A stretch of 64,000 nucleotides of DNA from Singulisphaera acidiphila DSM 18658 (GTDB lineage: Bacteria > Planctomycetota > Planctomycetia > Isosphaerales > Isosphaeraceae). Positions 17,019-25,587 of the stretch are shown here, in pieces. The notes under the pieces are model-generated. The model saw only the letters and a list, made by a program, of their open reading frames with translations. It did no database searches and was not told the DNA's origin. Location: NCBI RefSeq assembly GCF_000242455.2, contig NC_019892.1, forward strand, positions 682,001 to 746,000, read 5' to 3'. The position numbers and the translations under genes are program-made. Every line of letters begins with the position of its first letter. Positions within the stretch are counted from its first letter, which is position 1.

Positions 17019-17198
17019 TCTGTCCCAGAAGGCGAATCGCACCGGAGTTTTTGATGATCTTCCGGTTGCCATGCGGTTCCGTACTCGGACCCCATGCGGG
17101 AAAGCCTTGGCCTGTGGGGTACACGGGGTCCGAGTACGGAACCCGTGGCACCCAAAGTTCCTTCATTTCCCGGTGAAGCCTGGCCTTCCGAGACAGGC
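17019..17198. repeat. ~180-bp palindromic repeat element, copy A
   Basis: Starts TCTGTCCCAGAAGG and ends with the complement of GCCTGTCTCGGAAGG, an imperfect terminal inverted repeat. Inside is a perfect 19-bp inverted repeat, GGTTCCGTACTCGGACCCC (17075-17093) and its complement (17125-17143). A second copy in the opposite orientation is at 21251-21427. It has the structure of a non-autonomous element and encodes nothing. Confidence 0.85.
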
Positions 17199-17261
17199 GG
17201 TGAGAGACGGAGAGGGAGGGGGCATCTTCGATGTCCCCTCTTTCTTCTTTTCTCGATGGGG

Positions 17262-17741
17262 CTATTTGTCCCGCATGCCTGCCCTTCGCAAGGCGGCAAA
17301 GGTGCGATCCAGGAACGCTTCAACGAGAGGGCCGATGCGCGGGGCGCGCGAGGCGCGATCGCCGGCGACGACGAGGGTCGCCGTCTCGAACACGCTCAGC
17401 CAGGCGACGACTTCCGCCGGCGGTGTGAACCCTGGGTTGATCGTGAGAAAGGGTTTGGCCAACTCGCGGCAAGCGGCGAATGTGTCGGCGGCCTCCGTGG
17501 AGTCCGGGTCGCCGAACCAGAAGAGGCCGTCGGCCCGGCGGAGATTGGCGCGGATTCGCCTGGCGTCGTCCATGGGGAATTCGATCGCCCCATAGAGTGC
17601 GCCGACCCGAGGCGCGGGGCCGTCCTCGGTCAGAAACCCGTGTGGCATATATCCGGCCGTCACAATCCCGGCCCGGCGTGCCGCCACCCAGGCCGCCTGC
17701 TCCGCCCCCGTCTGCCCGCCCGTGACGACTTTTTGGATCAT
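17262..17741 (-). CDS. Putative molybdenum carrier-like protein (MoCo-carrier/YpsA-related)
   Basis: A 159-residue protein with the Rossmann-like opening KVVTGGQTGAEQAA (GGQTG at 8-12), then GIVTAGYMPHGFLTEDG and FLTINPG, which match the putative molybdenum carrier family. Related proteins bind molybdenum cofactor or act as nucleotide-binding SLOG-type proteins. ATG 17741 follows AGAGG; the frame is open upstream but without a ribosome site. Last gene of the minus-strand block that includes the methanethiol oxidase, 66 bp after the lipid kinase. Confidence 0.82.
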   Translation of the reverse strand: MIQKVVTGGQTGAEQAAWVAARRAGIVTAGYMPHGFLTEDGPAPRVGALYGAIEFPMDDARRIRANLRRADGLFWFGDPDSTEAADTFAACRELAKPFLTINPGFTPPAEVVAWLSVFETATLVVAGDRASRAPRIGPLVEAFLDRTFAALRRAGMRDK

Positions 17742-17807
17742 GCCAACCTCTTGATTCAGATTCAGATCCGTTCGCAGGGGAAGGATCGGAGAGCCGCTGG
17801 ACTTCAT

Positions 17808-18767
17808 TCAGGCTGGGGCTTCAGCGTCCTGCGGCACGATCACGTGGAGGGCCTGGGGGACGACCGTCACCGTGACGGGGGTCTCGCCGATGATTTCGCC
17901 GTCGGCCTGCACGGGCAAGGAACGCTTGGTGGTGGCGATGACGACGCGATGTTTGGCGGTCAGGTAGCGGACGTTGGCGTTCTGCTTGTGCTGGCCGAGG
18001 ATCACGTGCCAGAAGAGGGTGATGTAGTGCCAGAGCGAGCGGGCGCGGACGATGCAGACGTTGACCCGGCCGTCGTCGGGGCGGATGTCGGGGCCCCAGC
18101 GGAACGGAGGCTGGCCGAGGATCCCGCTGTTGGCCACCACCACCTGCGAGGCCCGCGAGCGAACGAAGCGCTCGTCGCTCTCGATCAGGAACCGCCGGGG
18201 CTGGAACCCGAGCAAGCGGGTGAAGGCGGTCCAGAGGTAGGCGACGCGCCCGAACCGCCGCTTGGCCTCGCGAGCGGTGTCGCGGATCATCATCGCGTCG
18301 ATACCGACGCCGACCTGGGTGAAGTAGCACTGATCCCCCACCTTCATGGCGTCGATCGCCGTGACGGCGTGCGCTCCGGCCAGGAGTTGGCAGGCCCCTT
18401 CCAGGTCGATGGGGATGCCGAGCTCCCGCGCGAGGACGTTTGCCGTGCCGAGAGGGAGGATCCCCAGGGGCGTCTCCAGCCCGACCAGGCCGTTGGCGAC
18501 CGCCGAGATCGTTCCGTCTCCCCCACCCGCGACGATCAGGTCATAGCCCCCCTGCTCCGCCGCCTCGCGGACCCGCTTCGCAATCGCCTCGCCGGGACTG
18601 GTTTCGTGGATCGTGTAGGCGGCCTCGTCCCCCGAGGCGTCGTCGCTCTTGGAAAACGTTCGCGCCAAAGCGAGGCGCACGGCGGCTACCGTGCCCTGGC
18701 CGGCGGCCGGGTTGAGGATGACGAAGGCTCGTCGCGATCGCGAACGGGGGGGCGAGAGATTGGGCAA
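17808..18767 (-). CDS. Diacylglycerol/lipid kinase (YegS/DgkB-like)
   Basis: A 319-residue kinase with the DAG-kinase catalytic domain: FVILNPAAGQG (15-25), nucleotide loop VAGGGDGTISAVANGL (79-94), and PLGTANVLARELG (105-117). The C-terminal half is the family's beta-sandwich, ending near DGEIIGETPVTVTVVP. It phosphorylates a membrane lipid, most likely diacylglycerol or a related alcohol. The start is TTG at 18767, eight bases after GAGGA; no ATG fits. It lies 18 bp after the SCO gene, so it is co-transcribed with it. Confidence 0.9.
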   Translation of the reverse strand: MPNLSPPRSRSRRAFVILNPAAGQGTVAAVRLALARTFSKSDDASGDEAAYTIHETSPGEAIAKRVREAAEQGGYDLIVAGGGDGTISAVANGLVGLETPLGILPLGTANVLARELGIPIDLEGACQLLAGAHAVTAIDAMKVGDQCYFTQVGVGIDAMMIRDTAREAKRRFGRVAYLWTAFTRLLGFQPRRFLIESDERFVRSRASQVVVANSGILGQPPFRWGPDIRPDDGRVNVCIVRARSLWHYITLFWHVILGQHKQNANVRYLTAKHRVVIATTKRSLPVQADGEIIGETPVTVTVVPQALHVIVPQDAEAPA

Positions 18768-18785
18768 TGAAACGTCCTCAAGGGG

Positions 18786-19415
18786 TCAGTGGCCAGTCTC
18801 TTCGGACAGCACGGTTTGCACGTCATGCAAGACGGACGCCGGCTTGAGGAATTCGAGGTTATAGATCTCCCGCTGCCGACCTTGCGGGTCGACCAGGAAG
18901 ATTCGCGAAGGGTGGTCCAGTGTACCCGAGGGGCCGATCTTCGCCCACATCCCCCAGGCGGCCACCACCTTGGCCACCCTGTCCGGGGGCCCGGTCAGGA
19001 AGTGCCAGGTGGCGGGGTCCGCGTCGTAGTTCCGGGCGTAGGCGGCGAGCGCCTCGGGCGTATCGCGCTCGGGGTCCAGGCTGATCGAGACGAACTCAAC
19101 CCGTTTCGACCAAAGCCCCGCCTCCTTGAGCGCTCGCTGGACGCGAGTCAGGCTGAACGTCGTCGCCGGACAACTGCCGCTGCATGTCGTGTAGATGAAG
19201 CTGACGACCACCGCTTTGCCCCGCAGGTCGGCCAGGACAAATGGCTTTCCCGCTGCGTCGATCAACTCGACCGAAGGCGCGGGGCCGATATCGGCGAGGG
19301 TACTTGGAGGCGGCGTCTTCTTCTCTTCTGCGGCGCTCCCAGCCCCGAGGAGCGGGCTCGCGACAAAGAAGGCCAGGAATAAGGTTTGAATGGATCGGCC
19401 TTGGAGCGTTCTCAT
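18786..19415 (-). CDS. SCO1/SenC/PrrC family copper-binding thioredoxin-fold protein
   Basis: A 209-residue exported protein: signal sequence TLFLAFFVASPLLGAGSAA, then a thioredoxin fold with CSGSC (Cys 78, Cys 82) and His 168 in TLDHPSRIFLVD, the three copper ligands of SCO proteins. SCO proteins deliver copper or reduce Cys pairs during cuproenzyme assembly, usually for cytochrome oxidase. Here the upstream neighbour is an SBP56/methanethiol oxidase, itself a copper enzyme, and the same pairing occurs in methylotrophs. A role in loading that oxidase is therefore likely, by inference. Confidence 0.9.
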   Translation of the reverse strand: MRTLQGRSIQTLFLAFFVASPLLGAGSAAEEKKTPPPSTLADIGPAPSVELIDAAGKPFVLADLRGKAVVVSFIYTTCSGSCPATTFSLTRVQRALKEAGLWSKRVEFVSISLDPERDTPEALAAYARNYDADPATWHFLTGPPDRVAKVVAAWGMWAKIGPSGTLDHPSRIFLVDPQGRQREIYNLEFLKPASVLHDVQTVLSEETGH

Positions 19416-19450
19416 GGTCTCCCTCTCCTTGGCGGCGTCTTGGGTTCTCG

Positions 19451-20650
19451 TCAGTTGATGAGCATGTCATGCCCTCGCGCTGGGCCGGTGGGGAGCTTGT
19501 TCAGGTCGACGTTGAAGAATGGGTCGACCTTCATGCCGTCGGGGCCGACGTGGACGAGGCGGACGTAGAACCGGCCGGCGTGGTCCAGGGTTGAGAGCAG
19601 CGAGTTGGTCACGTACATCCGCTGGCCGTCGCCGGTCAGGTGCATCATGTTGGGCTGAACGACCGGAGAGACGGTGCTGAAGAGCTTGGGTTGGTCGGGG
19701 TCGGTGACGTCCCACTGCTGGATCAGGTTGTCGCCGAAGCAACTCACGAACAGGTAGCGGTCGTCGGGGCTCTGACGCAGGTCGGCCGGTAGCGCTCTGG
19801 TCTGAGCGACCTTCTTGAACTCGTAGGAACCGTCGGCTCGACCTCGAAAGAGCCAGATCGAGTTGTCGAGCGCGCAGTTGGTGAACCCGTAGTTGTTCTC
19901 GGGCTTCAAGCTCCAGCGCACCTCCAGGGGAGCGAGCCCTGTCTTGCCGACTTGGAGTGGCTTGCGCTCCTTGAAGTCCCAGACGACCATCTCGCTGCCG
20001 AAGTCTTTCAGGTCCATCTGTGCCAGCGGCTTCTTGTAGTTCCGCAACGGGGTGAAGCTGCTGGAGACCATGCGGTTCAGGCCGGGCTTGATCGCCACGT
20101 CGTAGCCGTAGGGGGCGTCTTTCGGGTTGTCGATCCGGCGGATGAACTTGCCGTCGTTGGTGAACTCGGCCATGCCGGCGGGAAGCCCGCCGTCGGCCGC
20201 CCCCAGGAAGTTGATCAGCATTCGGCCCGGCAGCGCGTAATACGTGTGTGGGCCTGAGAGACCGGTCTTCTGGGGAATGTCCTCGAGGATCGTTTCGACC
20301 CTCGGCTTGGCGGGGTCGGTGGCGACGTCGATGATCCAGACCCGGCTCGAGAGCAAGCCTCCCGCCCAGATCCGGGTCCGGTCGTCGGTGAAGCCCCAGT
20401 GATGGGTCTCGTTCCCCTTGGTGCCGAGGTCCAAGGTGTGGATCATCGTGCCGTAGGACGCGCTGTCGGGGTTGACGTCGATCACGGCGACGAAGTCGTT
20501 GTCCTTCGCGTCTGCGTCCACACAGAAAACGTAAAGAAACTTCTCGGGGCGATCGAGACGCTTCACGAACGGCGACAGGCACGTCTCGGCTGCCGCTAAC
20601 GTTGGCGTGAGCAGGGCGATCAGCAGCCAGAGGGCACGAGTTCCTGGCAT
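19451..20650 (-). CDS. mtoX: Selenium-binding protein 56 family / methanethiol oxidase
   Basis: A 399-residue exported SBP56-family protein. The family is a seven-bladed propeller whose bacterial members oxidise methanethiol to formaldehyde, sulfide and peroxide using copper. Seen here: signal peptide LWLLIALLTPTLAAA, then FLYVFCVDAD, GNETHHWGF with the His pair expected at the metal site, GPHTYYALPGRMLINFLG, LRQSPDDRYLFVSCFGDN and QPNMMHLTGDGQRMYVTNSL. Slightly shorter than characterised enzymes (about 430). ATG 20650 follows AAGGAG and begins the signal peptide. The SCO gene 35 bp downstream supports a copper-loaded periplasmic enzyme. A MauG gene, seen beside it in methylotrophs, is absent. 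Substrate is inferred. Confidence 0.88.
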   Translation of the reverse strand: MPGTRALWLLIALLTPTLAAAETCLSPFVKRLDRPEKFLYVFCVDADAKDNDFVAVIDVNPDSASYGTMIHTLDLGTKGNETHHWGFTDDRTRIWAGGLLSSRVWIIDVATDPAKPRVETILEDIPQKTGLSGPHTYYALPGRMLINFLGAADGGLPAGMAEFTNDGKFIRRIDNPKDAPYGYDVAIKPGLNRMVSSSFTPLRNYKKPLAQMDLKDFGSEMVVWDFKERKPLQVGKTGLAPLEVRWSLKPENNYGFTNCALDNSIWLFRGRADGSYEFKKVAQTRALPADLRQSPDDRYLFVSCFGDNLIQQWDVTDPDQPKLFSTVSPVVQPNMMHLTGDGQRMYVTNSLLSTLDHAGRFYVRLVHVGPDGMKVDPFFNVDLNKLPTGPARGHDMLIN

Positions 20651-20708
20651 CGGACACTCCTTCACGCGGGGGCGGCAAGAGCCGGTTAGGGGACGCCCCT
20701 TTGTCAGG

Positions 20709-21149
20709 TCAAGGGGCGTGATGTGGGTTGTTTCCTTGGGGCATTTTGACGGGCTCACGCCAGGGCCAGCGGGGCGGTCCCAGCAGAAAGGCCCCCGCGA
20801 CGGCCAGTCCGAACAGGGTGTAAGCGACGGTGAAGACCCAGGGCTCCGCCTCGAAGAAGATCAGGTGGTGCGCCCAGTAACCGATGAATGCCCCTGGATA
20901 GGTCTGCTGCCCCGCCTGCCGTCGCAGGTGGTTCTCCAGGATCGTCAGCGGGCACATCATTCCGGCCAGCGTTTGCGCGGTGACGACGGCGATCGCGGAC
21001 AAGTGAAGGGTCCGGAACCAGAAGTTCCGCACCCAGCTCCAACCTAACACGAGCCCGACCACGATCGCCACCATCCCGAAGACGACGAAGGCGACGAAGC
21101 AGGCGTGAAACAGGACGACCAGGTCGGCCGAGATGCGGGCCCAGGGCAT
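20709..21149 (-). CDS. DUF2784 membrane protein
   Basis: A 146-residue integral membrane protein with four predicted helices: LVVLFHACFVAFVVFG, the region around VAIVVGLVLGWSW, HLSAIAVVTAQTLAGM and VFTVAYTLFGLAVAGAFLLG. It has the DUF2784 landmarks CPLTILEN and YPGAFIGYW. Function is unknown; several conserved His and Cys hint at cofactor or metal binding. The start at 21149 follows GGAGG. It is the first gene of the five-gene minus-strand block; its promoter must lie in 21150-21250, next to repeat copy B. Confidence 0.88.
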   Translation of the reverse strand: MPWARISADLVVLFHACFVAFVVFGMVAIVVGLVLGWSWVRNFWFRTLHLSAIAVVTAQTLAGMMCPLTILENHLRRQAGQQTYPGAFIGYWAHHLIFFEAEPWVFTVAYTLFGLAVAGAFLLGPPRWPWREPVKMPQGNNPHHAP

Positions 21150-21250
21150 TGACGATCCTCCGGTGAAGCTGTGAGTCGGGGAGAGTTCCTTCTCATTTTG
21201 CTCTGTGCATTGACGATGCGGACGTACCATTCTTTCAGGTAGCTTTAAGT

Positions 21251-21427
21251 GCCTGTCTCGGAAGGTCAGGCTTCACCGGGGAAAAGGGACGTTTGGGTGC
21301 CACGGGTTCCGTACTCGGACCCCGTGCTCCACAGGCCAAAGCATTCCCGCATGGGTTCCGGGTACGGAACCGCATGGCACCCGGAAGGTTATCAAAAACT
21401 CCGATGCGATTCGCCTTCTGGGACAGA
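21251..21427. repeat. ~180-bp palindromic repeat element, copy B (inverted)
   Basis: The reverse complement matches copy A at 17019-17198 along its whole length with scattered differences and small gaps. Ends are GCCTGTCTCGGAAGG and the complement of TCTGTCCCAGAAGG. Together the two inverted copies bracket the five-gene mtoX block exactly, with no other gene between them. Confidence 0.85.
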
Positions 21428-21605
21428 CTCTAAGTCTAACCTTCCGGTCGGGAACGGAAATGGGGAACGACCGGATTGGCTGGTTGGCTTGGCCCTCGAC
21501 GTGGAGTCGGCGAGCGATCGGACCCGCCCGATGCGGGAGACGAAGGTGTTGGTCGAGAATGACGCGTTGCGGCGGTCGGATCTTGTGTCGAGGAGTTTCG
21601 AGGGG

Positions 21606-23555
21606 ATGGAAATTCGCAAAGTGTTGGCGCTTCGTGGGCCGAATATCTGGGCTCGGTTCCCTGTTCTGGAGGCGTGGGTCGACCTGAAAGAGCTGAAGGA
21701 CTCGCCGTCGAATCAACTGCCGGGGTTCAACGAGCGGCTCATGGCGTGGCTCCCTGGGATGATCGAGCACCGGTGCAGTCTCGGCCGCCCGGGCGGGTTC
21801 TTTGAGCGGCTTCGCGAGGGCACTTACCAGGGGCACATTCTGGAGCACGTCACGCTCGAATTGCAATGCCTGGCGGGCACCCCCGTCGGCTTCGGCAAGG
21901 CACGCGAGACGGCGGAAGCCGGGGTCTACAAAGTCGTCATCGAATACGAGGACGAGGCCGTCGGTCGAGCCTGCCTGGAGACGGCGCACCGACTGCTCCA
22001 GGCGGCGGTCCTCGACCTGCCGTTCGTCGTCGAAGCCGAGGTTGCCCGGCTCCGTGACGTGGCCTGCCAGTCGTGTCTGCAACCGGGCGCCCGGGCGATC
22101 GTCGAGGCCGCTCTGAAGGCTGGGGTCCCCTGCCGCCGGCTTGACGCGGAGCATCGCGTCGTCTTGGGTCAGGGGCACCGCCAGCGCCGGCTCCTGACGA
22201 CCGAGGCCGACCCTGGCGGTGAGTCCAGTCTCGCCTCGCTCTTCCCCGAGGGGGAGGACGGCCGCATCCCGGTCGTCGGCGTCACCGGCGTGAATGGCAA
22301 GACGACCGTGACCCGGCTGATCGCCCGAATCCTGCGCGAAGCCGGGCGGACCGTGGGGATGACCTGCACCGACGGCATCTTTGTGAATGAGAGTCGCCTT
22401 GAAATCGGAGATTGCAGCGGGCCGCAGAGTGCCCGCATCGTGCTGCAAGATCCTCGCGTTGAGGCCGCCGTGCTCGAAACCGCGCGGGGGGGGATTCTCC
22501 GCGAGGGCCTGGGGTACGACCGGACCAACGTCTCGGTGGTTACGAATATCGGCGAGGGGGACCACCTTGGTCTGAGCGACATCATGACGCCGGAACAACT
22601 GGCCGACGTCAAAAGCACGCTGGTCGATGTCGTCCCGCCCGATGGGACCGCCGTTCTCAATGCCGCCGATCCGCTCGTCGCCCGAATGGGGCAAGCTTGC
22701 CGAGGCTCGCTCTTCTATTTTGCGCTCGACGGCACGAACCCGATCGTCGTCGAGCATCGCGCCCAAGGGGGCCGTGCCGTCTTTTGCCGTGACAATGCGG
22801 TCGTCCTGGCCGAGGGAAGCCACGAAGAGGTCTTGTGTCCCCTGTCGTGTGTCCCGTTAACCCGGGGCGGTCGGATCGGCTTCCAGGTTGAGAATGTCCT
22901 GGCTGCCGTGGCTGCTGCTCAGGCGTTGGGGGTGCCGCACGACACGACCCGCGCCGCGCTCGAGGCGTTCGAGAGCAACATGGAACTGACGCCCGGCCGG
23001 TTCAACGTCGTGGAGGTGAACGGGGCGACGGCGATCTTCGACTACGGTCACAACCCGTCGGCTCTGGTCGCGCTGGTGGAGGCGATCGAGTCGTTCCCCA
23101 GCCTGACCCGCAGCGCTGTGTTCACCGTTGCCGGCGACCGGCCGGACGAATCCATTTTGAAACAGGCCGCTTTGCTGGGCGACGCCTTTGACCACGTCCT
23201 GATCTACGAGAGTCCTGACTGCCGACGCGGTCGGGCCGAGGGCGAGACCTTCACCTTGCTCCGCCTCGGCCTCGCACGCGGGGGCCGCGTCAAGCAGGTG
23301 ACGGAACTCGATGGCGAGTTCGCGGCCATCGAGGCCGCCCTCCTGGCTCTCCGCCCTGGCGACCTCACCCTGATCCAGGTCGACTCCGTCGAGGCGGCCC
23401 TCGAGCACTCCAGGGCGTTCATCGCGGCACTTGCCACGCCCACGCCGCCACGGTCGGAACGTGACATCGAACCCTCGTTGATGGGGGGGCCGCGTCGTCA
23501 CGGAGAAGAGGTCGTCCCGGCTACGGCCACCCTGGCGGATCTCAGCGATGGGTGA
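21606..23555 (+). CDS. Cyanophycin synthetase-like Mur ligase lacking the ATP-grasp domain
   Basis: A 649-residue protein. Residues 1-150 match the N-terminal domain of cyanophycin synthetase CphA (LALRGPNIWARFPVLEAWVD, GHILEHVTLELQ). Residues ~155-200 match the first piece of the ATP-grasp module (ARAIVEAALKAGVPCRRLD, VVLGQGHRQRR). Then, instead of about 270 more ATP-grasp residues, the sequence jumps to the Mur-ligase P-loop GVTGVNGKTT (225-234), followed by LETARGGILREGLG, VVTNIGEGDHLGL and the C-terminal Mur domain (PGRFNVVEVNG, DYGHNPSA). CphA is about 870 residues. The M half, which adds the Arg side chain in CphA, is intact. It probably ligates an amino acid to another acceptor. AGGAG at 21591 supports ATG 21606. 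Confidence 0.85.
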   Translation: MEIRKVLALRGPNIWARFPVLEAWVDLKELKDSPSNQLPGFNERLMAWLPGMIEHRCSLGRPGGFFERLREGTYQGHILEHVTLELQCLAGTPVGFGKARETAEAGVYKVVIEYEDEAVGRACLETAHRLLQAAVLDLPFVVEAEVARLRDVACQSCLQPGARAIVEAALKAGVPCRRLDAEHRVVLGQGHRQRRLLTTEADPGGESSLASLFPEGEDGRIPVVGVTGVNGKTTVTRLIARILREAGRTVGMTCTDGIFVNESRLEIGDCSGPQSARIVLQDPRVEAAVLETARGGILREGLGYDRTNVSVVTNIGEGDHLGLSDIMTPEQLADVKSTLVDVVPPDGTAVLNAADPLVARMGQACRGSLFYFALDGTNPIVVEHRAQGGRAVFCRDNAVVLAEGSHEEVLCPLSCVPLTRGGRIGFQVENVLAAVAAAQALGVPHDTTRAALEAFESNMELTPGRFNVVEVNGATAIFDYGHNPSALVALVEAIESFPSLTRSAVFTVAGDRPDESILKQAALLGDAFDHVLIYESPDCRRGRAEGETFTLLRLGLARGGRVKQVTELDGEFAAIEAALLALRPGDLTLIQVDSVEAALEHSRAFIAALATPTPPRSERDIEPSLMGGPRRHGEEVVPATATLADLSDG

Positions 23556-23753
23556 GGATCGCCTTGGCGTTTATCACTCGCTGAAAAAAAAGACAACCTT
23601 GAGGACTCTGTCCTGTGTTCTTTACTCTCACGAGTGATTAGCATAAGCGTCACGTATTTAGGATGATCCTGGCGTCGAATTCCCAAGACGACCTACGTCT
23701 CTCCCCCCTAAGAACTCGATCATTGCTCGGCAGTTCTCTCGGAATCGAAGAAG

Positions 23754-24056
23754 ATGATGATTGAATTGACCAACGTGCGTCGTGGTCGGATCTTTGCCGT
23801 TCCCTACCGCGCCAACCAGGCTGGGATGGCTTACGCGATTCCAAGCGGGTGCGTCGTCGAGCGTCTGAACCCAGGCCAGGGATCTCAGGTGCCCGAGTGC
23901 GTGCCGGAATTCTTCGCGCTGGACGTGCAGGGTAAGCCGGCCTCGCCGAATGCGCCTCGGGAGGATGTGTTCTTACTCCCGTTGAGCGGCATTTATCGGA
24001 CCCCCTCGGGCGAGGCTGCGGCGGTCTACGGGGCGACCGTTCATCGGATCAATTAA
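23754..24056 (+). CDS. Small hypothetical protein
   Basis: A 100-residue frame beginning MMIELTNVRRGRIFAVPYR, preceded by AAGAAG close to the ATG pair (23754/23757). No family recognised, no signal or membrane helix. It looks like a small soluble beta-rich protein, and codon use resembles its neighbours. The 24057-24298 stretch after it holds only GC-rich imperfect palindromes. Confidence 0.5.
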   Translation: MMIELTNVRRGRIFAVPYRANQAGMAYAIPSGCVVERLNPGQGSQVPECVPEFFALDVQGKPASPNAPREDVFLLPLSGIYRTPSGEAAAVYGATVHRIN

Positions 24057-24298
24057 TCGATTCGATTGAATTGATCCGATTTCCCTGGGACCGCGGACGA
24101 CCCGCACGCATTTTTATTTCAAAACGAATGATTTAAGAGCGGGTGGGGGCCCTCGTGGGGTGCCCCACCCCTTGGTTGCGCCCCGAAGGGAAAGGGGTAC
24201 CCACTTACGCCAACCCGCAGGTCAAACGGCTTTCGTTGTCGGTGTGTCTTCAGCCTTGACGCCGTTCTGAGCCTTCACCGACAAAGCGAGTAGAGGCT

Positions 24299-25492
24299 CT
24301 AAAAGCCGGAGGCGCCGGCGGCGGCCTGGCAGATGTGGACGTCCGGAACGATGGCCGTCCGTCTCGTGTAATGGTGACGGACCGCTTCGGCGAAGTCGTC
24401 GGCTTCAGCTGCGTCGACGAGGTTGACCGTACAGCCCGCCCAGCCCGCGCCCGAGAGCTTGCCGCCGAGATAGCCGGGGGCTTCCTCGGCCGACTCGATC
24501 AGGGCTTCCAGATACGATGAGCTGTTGCCGAAGTCGTCACGGCTCGAGGCGTGTGACTCCGACATCAGGTGGCCGAGCTTCGCGGAATCGCCGGCGCGAA
24601 GGGCTTCGGCCCCTTGCTTGACCCGTTCGTTCTCGGTCAGGACGTGTCGGGCTCGGATTCGACCGATCGTGTCGAGCTGGCTCCAGGCCGCTTGCAACTC
24701 TTCGACCGTGACGTCGCGGAGCCAGGTGACCGCCTCGGGGCCGCGCTTGGCCTGGAAGTAGGCGACGACCCGTTCGCACTCCGCGCGTCTCTGGTTGTAC
24801 ATCCCGTCGGCCAGCCGCCGTGAGGTCTTTGAGTCGCAGATGACGATCGCGGGGGGAGGATTGCCCAACGAGAGCCGCTCGTACTCGAGGCTGCGGCAGT
24901 CGAGGCTCAACGCCATGCCCGCGCGGCCGAAGAGGACCGAGAACTGGTCGAGGAGCCCCGACTGGACCCCGACGAACTCGTTCTCACCCCGTCGGAGCAG
25001 CTTGGCGAGCGCCATCCGCGCGGGGTCGTCGAGGTCGGCCTCCTGGCCGGTCAGCCCGGCCTTGAACAGGAAGAGGGCCAGGGCGGCTTGCAGGCTCGCC
25101 GAACTGGAGAGGCCCGCCCCCAGGGGGACGTCGCCGGCGATCGCGGCCTGGAATCCGCCTTGAAGCGGCCCGTGGGCTTCGCCCAGGGCCCAGACCACCC
25201 CCCGGACGTAACGGCCCCAGGTCCCCGGTTCCCCCGGTTCGAGGGCCTCGAAGGCGAACCGGTCCGGTTCCGCGAATCCGATCGAGTGGACTTGCCCTTC
25301 GCGCTCGGTGATGACCCGGCCGGCGATGACCGTGCCACGGTTGATGGCCGTGGCCAGGACCAGGCCGCCATTATAGTCGGTGTGGTTGCCCAGCAGCTCG
25401 ACCCGGCCGGGGGCCTGGGTCAGGACGGTTGGCTCGAGGCCAAACGCCTCGGCATAGGACGCGCGTGCGGCCTCGAATAACGGCGACGGCAT
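24299..25492 (-). CDS. galK: Galactokinase
   Basis: A 397-residue GHMP kinase that converts galactose to galactose 1-phosphate in the Leloir pathway. It shows the galactokinase signature PGRVELLGNHTDYNGG (28-43; the His-Thr-Asp bind sugar), the GHMP ATP loop PLGAGLSSSASLQAAL, catalytic-region DQFSVLFGRAG, and the C-terminal GHMP motif KLSGAGWAGCTVNLV. Asn replaces Glu in the usual GEHTDYN (here GNHTDYN), a substitution found in some bacterial homologues. No other gal genes are visible. It sits downstream of metK on the same strand, separated by a terminator. Confidence 0.94.
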   Translation of the reverse strand: MPSPLFEAARASYAEAFGLEPTVLTQAPGRVELLGNHTDYNGGLVLATAINRGTVIAGRVITEREGQVHSIGFAEPDRFAFEALEPGEPGTWGRYVRGVVWALGEAHGPLQGGFQAAIAGDVPLGAGLSSSASLQAALALFLFKAGLTGQEADLDDPARMALAKLLRRGENEFVGVQSGLLDQFSVLFGRAGMALSLDCRSLEYERLSLGNPPPAIVICDSKTSRRLADGMYNQRRAECERVVAYFQAKRGPEAVTWLRDVTVEELQAAWSQLDTIGRIRARHVLTENERVKQGAEALRAGDSAKLGHLMSESHASSRDDFGNSSSYLEALIESAEEAPGYLGGKLSGAGWAGCTVNLVDAAEADDFAEAVRHHYTRRTAIVPDVHICQAAAGASGF

Positions 25493-25509
25493 GGAAAGCC
25501 TTGGTCCAG

Positions 25510-25549
25510 TAAAACAAGAAGCCCGTCTTCCCGGGAGAAAACGGGCTTC
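25510..25549 (-). terminator. Intrinsic terminator downstream of metK
   Basis: Read on the minus strand, GAAGCCCGT and ACGGGCTTC form a 9-bp stem (25549-25518) around a 14-nt loop, followed by TTGTTTTA. A textbook Rho-independent terminator that separates metK from galK. Confidence 0.85.
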
Positions 25550-25587
25550 GGTCGGGACGTTTTGAGGATCCGTTCGGTTCGACCCGA

